Source of the DNA: an uncultured Clostridia bacterium
Lineage (GTDB): Bacteria > Bacillota > Clostridia > Christensenellales > Borkfalkiaceae
Direction of reading: 5' to 3'
DNA length: 45,195 nt
Assembly (NCBI GenBank): GCA_944337235.1
Contig: CALVLK010000012.1
Location: forward strand, 1-45,195
Position numbers and translations under genes: made by a program. The notes under the pieces were generated by a model. The model was not told the origin of the DNA. It saw nothing but the letters and a program-made list of their open reading frames with translations, and made no database searches. This document shows positions 41,224 to 45,195 of the stretch, piece after piece (within the stretch, counting starts at the first letter, position 1; every line of letters begins with the position of its first letter).

Positions 41224-42878
41224 TCCGTACCTTTCAGACGCACAAGATCCGCCCGCAGCAGGAACTGACGGGCAAACTATGGGCATTCACGCCGCTGCAG
41301 GGCGAGCGGGCAGGCGAAACGCTTTGGGTGCATACGCCAAGCTGTTGGGAGAACTACCCCGGCTTCGGGCTGTACCGTGGGCAGGGCAGATATCAGACGC
41401 AATTTGAGGGAGCGGGCAACCTGCGCATCGAATGCAAGGGGGTGAGTCATACCGCGCAGGTCTACCTCGACGGGGAGGAGATCGCCGGGCATTACAATGC
41501 CTATACGGCGTTCTCTGCCGTCGTAAAGGACGTGAAGGCGGGCACGCACACGCTTGCGATCGTGGCGGACAACCGCTTTACGCCCGAGAGCGCCCTGCAT
41601 GTTCCCAACGACTATATGTCTTACGGCGGCGTCTCCCGCCCCGTCGTTTTGGAGTCGGTCAAAGACGCCTTTCTCGAATATGTCCACGTCACGCCGTCGT
41701 ATGAGAAAGGGGGGTGGCGTGCGCACATCCGCGCCTGCGTGATCTCGCTCGGTGCCGCCCCGCCCGCTCTGCTGCGCGTGCGGGCGGCGGGGCAGGAGCT
41801 GCTGTTCGGCGCGCGTGCTCTTGCGGAGGGGGAAAATATTTTTGAGGGCGACATGGCATTTGAGGGCGTTACGGCATGGAGCCCGCAGACGCCCGCGCTC
41901 TACACGGTGACGGCGACGCTGGAGCGGGCGGGGGAGCCGTTCGACGACCTCATTGACCGCTTCGGCTTCCGCACGGTGGAGACAAGGGGCAAGGACATCT
42001 TGCTCAACGGCGCGCCCCTTCGCATCAAGGGCGTGTGCCGCCACGAGGATCATCCGCAGTACGGCTGCGCGCTGCCCTTCTCCGCCATGGCGTACGACCT
42101 TATGATCCTCCGCGACCTCGGGGCAAATTCGGTGCGGACGTCGCACTACCCCAACGACGAGTGCTTTCTCGATCTGTGCGACGAGACGGGTGTGCTCGTG
42201 TGGGAGGAAAATCACGCGCGCGGCCTGAGCCTGGAGCAGATGCGCAATCCGTTCTTTGAGGAGCAGGCGGAACAGGTCACGCGCGAGATGGTACTGCAGC
42301 ATTACAACCACCCGAGCATCTATATCTGGGGCATCCTCAACGAGTGCGCCAGCGACAGCGCGTATGGCAAGGAATGCTATGCAAAGCAGTTTGCGTGCAT
42401 CGCCGCGCTCGACAGAAGCCGCCCGCGCTCCTTTGCAAGCTGTAAATTCAAGACCGATCTCTGCTTCGGTCTTCCCGAAGTCGTGTCGTACAATATCTAT
42501 CCGAAGTGGTATCACGACATGCCGGCGGGGGAGTATCTTGCCGACCTCTATGATTGGGTGCAGACGCAGACGGAGGGCGCAGGGAAGCCATTTCTTATCA
42601 CCGAGATCGGCGCGGGAGGGCTGTACGGGTACCGCAGCCCCTATGCGACAAGGTGGAGCGAGGAGTATCAGGCAAAGGTGCTGCGCGAACAGCTTGAGGC
42701 GGTGCTCTCCTTTTCCGATTGTGCGGGCGTGTATATCTGGCAGTTCTGTGATATCCGCATCAGCGAGGAGTGGTGGGGCGGACGCCCCAGGACGATGAAC
42801 AACAAGGGGATCGTCGACGAATACCGCCGCCCCAAGCTGTGTTACGACGTGGTAAAGGAGATTTTTTCCAAATATTGA
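41220..42878 (+). CDS. uidA: Beta-glucuronidase, glycoside hydrolase family 2
   Basis: A 552-residue cytoplasmic GH2 enzyme that removes glucuronic acid from glucuronides. Domains: sugar-binding jelly roll (1-165), immunoglobulin-like (about 165-255), TIM barrel (from about 260). Glu375 in GILNE is the acid/base and Glu462 in ITEIG the nucleophile. The N-x-K motif (Asn527, Lys529 in NNKG), diagnostic for the glucuronate carboxylate, is present, so beta-galactosidase is less likely. The stretch after DETGVLVWEE is short, as in enzymes without loop 1, which usually prefer larger substrates. It overlaps the permease gene by 4 nt. Confidence 0.9.
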   Translation: MIRTFQTHKIRPQQELTGKLWAFTPLQGERAGETLWVHTPSCWENYPGFGLYRGQGRYQTQFEGAGNLRIECKGVSHTAQVYLDGEEIAGHYNAYTAFSAVVKDVKAGTHTLAIVADNRFTPESALHVPNDYMSYGGVSRPVVLESVKDAFLEYVHVTPSYEKGGWRAHIRACVISLGAAPPALLRVRAAGQELLFGARALAEGENIFEGDMAFEGVTAWSPQTPALYTVTATLERAGEPFDDLIDRFGFRTVETRGKDILLNGAPLRIKGVCRHEDHPQYGCALPFSAMAYDLMILRDLGANSVRTSHYPNDECFLDLCDETGVLVWEENHARGLSLEQMRNPFFEEQAEQVTREMVLQHYNHPSIYIWGILNECASDSAYGKECYAKQFACIAALDRSRPRSFASCKFKTDLCFGLPEVVSYNIYPKWYHDMPAGEYLADLYDWVQTQTEGAGKPFLITEIGAGGLYGYRSPYATRWSEEYQAKVLREQLEAVLSFSDCAGVYIWQFCDIRISEEWWGGRPRTMNNKGIVDEYRRPKLCYDVVKEIFSKY

Positions 42879-42912
42879 CTTTTGGGGGATCAGATCATGG
42901 CTATAAAACATA

Positions 42913-42960
42913 TTTCCACGCAAAGGGCGCTGACGAAAGTCAGCGCCCTTTGCGTGGAAA
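42913..42960. terminator. Long perfect inverted repeat between convergent genes
   Basis: Arms of 22 bp (42913-42934 and 42939-42960) pair without mismatch around a GAAA loop; the arm starts TTTCCACGC and ends GCGCTGAC. It lies between the convergent glucuronidase and Vat-like genes and probably terminates both, though the T-runs are poor. A small mobile or regulatory element is the alternative. Confidence 0.75.
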
Positions 42961-43024
42961 ATTTAGCAGGAAATTTATTTTTTGCATGTTTGGATCGCCG
43001 CAGTTCTCTTCTGAAAAGCACAGG

Positions 43025-43660
43025 CTATCTGATTTCTTTTAATTTTGTGATATCGCTGGCGCACAGTGCTTCTAAATTGTTAAATATTTTTTCGGTGGGC
43101 CAGTCCCACCACTTCAACGCGAGCAAAAAATCTATGGTTGCCTCGTCAAAACGCTTTCTGATCTGTCTTACGGGATTCCCTGCAGCCACCGTATATGGCG
43201 GCACATCTTTAGAAACGACGGTATTGGCGCCGATGATTGCGCCGTCTCCGATGTGAACGCCCGGCAGCAGGGTTACATTTTGCCCGATCCATACATCGTT
43301 GCCGACGACGGTATCGCCCTTGATGGGCAGATCTGTCAGCGCGGGAGTAACTTTCTCCCAGCCATGCCCCAGTATGTTAAACGGATAAGTGCTTGCCGAA
43401 TTGATGCGGTGGTTGGCGCCGTTCATAATGAATTCGACGCCCTTGCCGATCGCGCAAAATTTGCCTATGATGAGTTTATCGCCGATGAACTCATAATGAT
43501 GAGTAACATGCTTTTCAAAATCCTCTGCGCCCGTATCATCATCGTAATAGGTATAATCTCCCACAAAAATGTTTGGACGCGTAATGACATTTTTAATAAA
43601 GCAAAGGCTGCGAATGTTTTCATTCGGGAAAATCATATCCGGATCCGGCCCGTATTGCAT
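43025..43660 (-). CDS. Vat-like xenobiotic O-acetyltransferase
   Basis: A 211-residue left-handed beta-helix acyltransferase closely resembling virginiamycin (streptogramin A) acetyltransferases. GPDPDMIFP, FIKNVITRPNIFVGDYTYYD, FIMNGANHR with catalytic His84, YPFNILGHGWEK, GNDVWIGQNVTLLPGV and KWWDWP are the family pattern. It would acetylate a drug hydroxyl using acetyl-CoA; the real substrate cannot be read. ATG at 43660 was chosen because AAGGAGG lies 8 nt upstream; the frame extends further but without an SD. It has lower GC than the genes before it and its own promoter. Confidence 0.88.
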   Translation of the reverse strand: MQYGPDPDMIFPNENIRSLCFIKNVITRPNIFVGDYTYYDDDTGAEDFEKHVTHHYEFIGDKLIIGKFCAIGKGVEFIMNGANHRINSASTYPFNILGHGWEKVTPALTDLPIKGDTVVGNDVWIGQNVTLLPGVHIGDGAIIGANTVVSKDVPPYTVAAGNPVRQIRKRFDEATIDFLLALKWWDWPTEKIFNNLEALCASDITKLKEIR

Positions 43661-43695
43661 GGCGTTCTCCTCCTTGTTCAAAGTAGCATATCGGA

Positions 43696-43701
43696 ATTAT
43701 A
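43696..43701 (-). promoter_or_regulatory. -10 box of the Vat-like gene
   Basis: TATAAT on the minus strand, with an inverted repeat GCACA-aaac-TGTGC just upstream (43702-43716) in the spacer; no clear -35 box. Confidence 0.5.
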
Positions 43702-43774
43702 GCACAAAACTGTGCACACGCATATCAAAATCAGATTTTTTTTAGTTTTGTGATAAAAATCGAATAAAAATTGC

Positions 43775-43803
43775 TTGACAACGCAGTAACTTGTTACTAT
43801 AAT
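43775..43803 (+). promoter_or_regulatory. Promoter of the MarR-flavodoxin operon
   Basis: TTGACA (43775-43780), 17-nt spacer, TATAAT (43798-43803), exact consensus. Confidence 0.92.
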
Positions 43804-43821
43804 TGTAGTAACAAGTTACTA
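43785..43821 (+). promoter_or_regulatory. Two MarR-type operators around the -10 box
   Basis: AGTAACTTGTTACT (43785-43798) fills the promoter spacer and TAGTAACAAGTTACTA (43806-43821) covers the transcription start. Both have the arms GTAAC/GTTAC with a 2-nt centre, tt in one and aa in the other. They are well placed for autorepression by the MarR protein encoded next. Confidence 0.85.
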
Positions 43822-43837
43822 CATTGGAGGTTTTTCG

Positions 43838-44329
43838 ATGCAGGAGTTTTTAAACTACGGCAGTGATATCGTTCAGAAGAAACAGGCATTGTTTGCAAGT
43901 TTTTTTGTGATACAAAACAGATTGCAGACAGCCGGTGAAAAGGTGCAAAAACAAATATCCATGCGGCAGTGGCATTTGCTTGCGATGACGCAAATATGTG
44001 AAAAGCCAAGGACATTGACAAAGATAGGCGCACTGATGGGTTGTTCGCGGCAAAATGTTAAAAACCTTGCGGCCGCATTGGAAGCAAAGGGGTTTGTAAA
44101 GCTTGTTTGCGGCACAAATAATTCTGTACAAATTGAAATAACGGAAGCGGCCGGCGCATATCTGCTGTCAATGCGTGATCGCCAAAACGAGGTCTTGACT
44201 CGTCTGTTTTCTTTATTTTCGGAAGATGACGTAAATAAGTTTTTTGACTTGCAGAATAAACTTCTGGACGGGCTGGAAAGTGTTGAAAACTATGCCTATG
44301 AATGCAAAGGAAACTATAATTATGAATAA
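43838..44329 (+). CDS. MarR-family transcriptional regulator
   Basis: A 163-residue winged-helix regulator. The N-terminal helix is followed by SMRQWHLLAMTQICEKPRTLTKIGALMGCSRQNVKNLAAALEAKGFVKLV, which is the DNA-binding domain with recognition helix around residues 69-82. The C-terminal helix supports dimerisation. The operators in its own promoter imply autoregulation. SD GGAGG. Its end overlaps the flavodoxin gene by 8 nt. Confidence 0.9.
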   Translation: MQEFLNYGSDIVQKKQALFASFFVIQNRLQTAGEKVQKQISMRQWHLLAMTQICEKPRTLTKIGALMGCSRQNVKNLAAALEAKGFVKLVCGTNNSVQIEITEAAGAYLLSMRDRQNEVLTRLFSLFSEDDVNKFFDLQNKLLDGLESVENYAYECKGNYNYE

Positions 44330-44855
44330 GGGAATAATTGTTTATAAATCGAAATACGGCGCAACAAAAAGATATGCCGAATGGCTTGCCGAGGAAACGC
44401 ACTATGACCTGACAGAAGTTTCGAAGGCTAAAATCAAACAAGTATCGCAGTATAGGAATATAATTCTGTGCGGTGCAATTTACGCTTCCGGCATCGGCGG
44501 CGTATCTTTTCTGAAAAAGAATTTCAAAATCTTGGACAATAAAAATATAGCAATATTTTGCGTGGGGGCATCTCCGTATGATGAAAAATCATTCGGCGAA
44601 ATCAAGTCGCGCAATCTTAACGGTCTTCCGCAGAATATTCCCGTGTTTTATGGCCGCGGAGCATGGGATGAAAGCAAAATGAAATTTATTGACCGAATGC
44701 TGTGCAAGCTCCTAAAAAAAATGGTCATAAAAAAAGATCCGTCGACATACGAGCCATGGGAAGCTGCATTGGTGAATGCTTTTGGAAAAACTTGTGATTG
44801 GACGGATAAAAAAAATTTACTGCCGTTGATCGCTGCGGCGCAAACATGGCAGTAA
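44322..44855 (+). CDS. Flavodoxin-domain protein
   Basis: A 177-residue FMN-binding protein. KGIIVYKSKYGATKRYAEWLAEE is the phosphate-binding loop region of flavodoxin-like proteins; ILCGAIYASG and FCVGASPYDEK form other flavin contacts. The C-terminal WTDKKNLLPLIAAA resembles the protoporphyrinogen-oxidase-type flavodoxin_5 group. It may serve in redox defence or electron transfer under control of the MarR gene, with which it overlaps. Substrate or partner is unknown. Confidence 0.85.
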   Translation: MNKGIIVYKSKYGATKRYAEWLAEETHYDLTEVSKAKIKQVSQYRNIILCGAIYASGIGGVSFLKKNFKILDNKNIAIFCVGASPYDEKSFGEIKSRNLNGLPQNIPVFYGRGAWDESKMKFIDRMLCKLLKKMVIKKDPSTYEPWEAALVNAFGKTCDWTDKKNLLPLIAAAQTWQ

Positions 44856-44873
44856 GCAATCATTCAACCAGTG

Positions 44874-44904
44874 AAAAAAGCAACGGTCTGCCCGTTGCTT
44901 TTTT
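44874..44904. terminator. Bidirectional terminator between flavodoxin gene and tRNAs
   Basis: A6-GCAACGG-tctgc-CCGTTGC-T6, usable on both strands. Confidence 0.9.
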
Positions 44905-44935
44905 CATTTACCGAAGTTCGATTTCGGTTGCTTGT

Positions 44936-45020
44936 TGGTGGGAAGAGGTGGATTCGAACCACCGAAGTCGTAGACGTCAGATTTACAGTCTGATCCATTT
45001 GGCCGCTCTGGAATCTTCCC
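44936..45020 (-). tRNA. tRNA-Tyr (GTA)
   Basis: On the minus strand GGGAAGA at the 5' end pairs with TCTTCCC near the 3' end, CCA is encoded at 44938-44936, the anticodon loop is CTGTAAA (GTA), and the T-loop has GGTTCGAATCC. The variable arm is long, as expected for tyrosine tRNAs of bacteria; total 85 nt. Confidence 0.96.
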
Positions 45021-45040
45021 ATAATAATGTTGTAAAAAAG

Positions 45041-45116
45041 TGGAGCTGGTGACTGGAATTGAACCCGCAACCTGCTGATTACAAATCAGCTGCTCTGCCG
45101 ATTGAGCTACACCAGC
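45041..45116 (-). tRNA. tRNA-Thr (TGT)
   Basis: On the minus strand GCTGGTG pairs with CACCAGC, the anticodon loop is TTTGTAA (TGT, reading ACA), the T-loop is GTTCAATTC, and CCA is encoded; 76 nt. Confidence 0.96.
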
Positions 45117-45120
45117 AGGG

Positions 45121-45195
45121 TGGTGCCTTGGGGCGGAATCGAACCACCGACAGACGGATTTTCAGTCCGTTGCTCTACCATCTGAGCTACCAAGG
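45121..45195 (-). tRNA. tRNA-Phe (GAA), 5' end cut off by the window
   Basis: The anticodon loop CTGAAAA (GAA), T-loop GTTCGATTC and encoded CCA are visible on the minus strand. The acceptor stem CCTTGG/CCAAGGC indicates that one 5' G lies beyond the window end. Confidence 0.95.

Noticed and set aside
41277-42923. A 548-codon minus-strand ORF opposite the beta-glucuronidase gene
   Set aside because: Antisense to clear GH2 catalytic motifs; no independent support.
42882-43256. Plus-strand 124-codon ORF across the inverted repeat
   Set aside because: It runs mostly antisense to the Vat-like gene and through the hairpin; no SD.
43661-43681. Earlier start of the Vat-like protein
   Set aside because: It would begin with TTG, and the SD of the downstream ATG lies inside the extension.
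44936-45195. Attachment site of an integrated element at the tRNA genes
   Set aside because: No integrase and no repeated tRNA 3' fragment was found in the adjacent 2 kb.

Overview
The window looks like a chromosomal segment of an anaerobic, gut-type Firmicute (Clostridia; a Christensenellales-like lineage is my guess, not proven). Reasons: GC-rich low-overlap operons with strong SD sites and near-consensus sigma-70 promoters, a T-box leader before thrS, YtxC next to thrS as in Bacillus, a TM1266-type regulator of iron-only hydrogenase systems, a cytoplasmic beta-glucuronidase and a Vat-like acetyltransferase. No mobile-element transposase, integrase or CRISPR array was seen.

Layout. 66-454 tmRNA (minus). 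582-5451 a plus-strand block: small zinc-ribbon membrane protein, HAD phosphatase, dUTPase, TrmB, iron-type alcohol dehydrogenase, membrane glycosyltransferase. 5542-9474 a secreted-protein locus with a tandem-duplicated lipoprotein/secreted-protein pair, one copy cut short, and a frameshifted glycine-rich beta-helix protein. 9554-11495 groESL (minus). 11789-13893 a frameshifted C39-like peptidase and a leucine-rich lipoprotein. 14028-16522 dCMP deaminase, cyclophilin, PurB. 16612-18936 an orphan phage tail-fibre-like cassette. 19294-21720 leuS (minus). 22000-26099 a zinc-uptake operon (minus) whose binding protein has a shuffled segment order and whose first gene is frameshifted. 26262-29161 YtxC and T-box-controlled thrS. 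29233-31552 lipase, phage-type small protein, membrane protein. 31700-36203 topoisomerase IV-like ParE/ParC. 36241-36564 lipoprotein (minus). 36608-39453 a TM1266 regulator plus NitT/TauT-type ABC transporter behind an attenuator-like leader. 39513-42878 AraC regulator, DMT permease and beta-glucuronidase. 43025-44855 a lower-GC island with a Vat-like acetyltransferase, MarR regulator and flavodoxin. 44936-45195 tRNA-Tyr, tRNA-Thr and tRNA-Phe (minus; Phe cut by the window end).

The most interesting points are: the 36637-36747 leader, which has a terminator that also contains the SD and an upstream mimic of its 3' arm, so it may be an undescribed riboswitch or attenuator; the zinc-binding protein with missing N-domain and transposed segments; an arginine-rich 22-residue tmRNA tag; three exported-protein genes each broken by a shift in the same direction; and an isolated tail-fibre module with 192-bp repeats. 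All functional names rest on reading the sequence and recalled family features; no database search was run.
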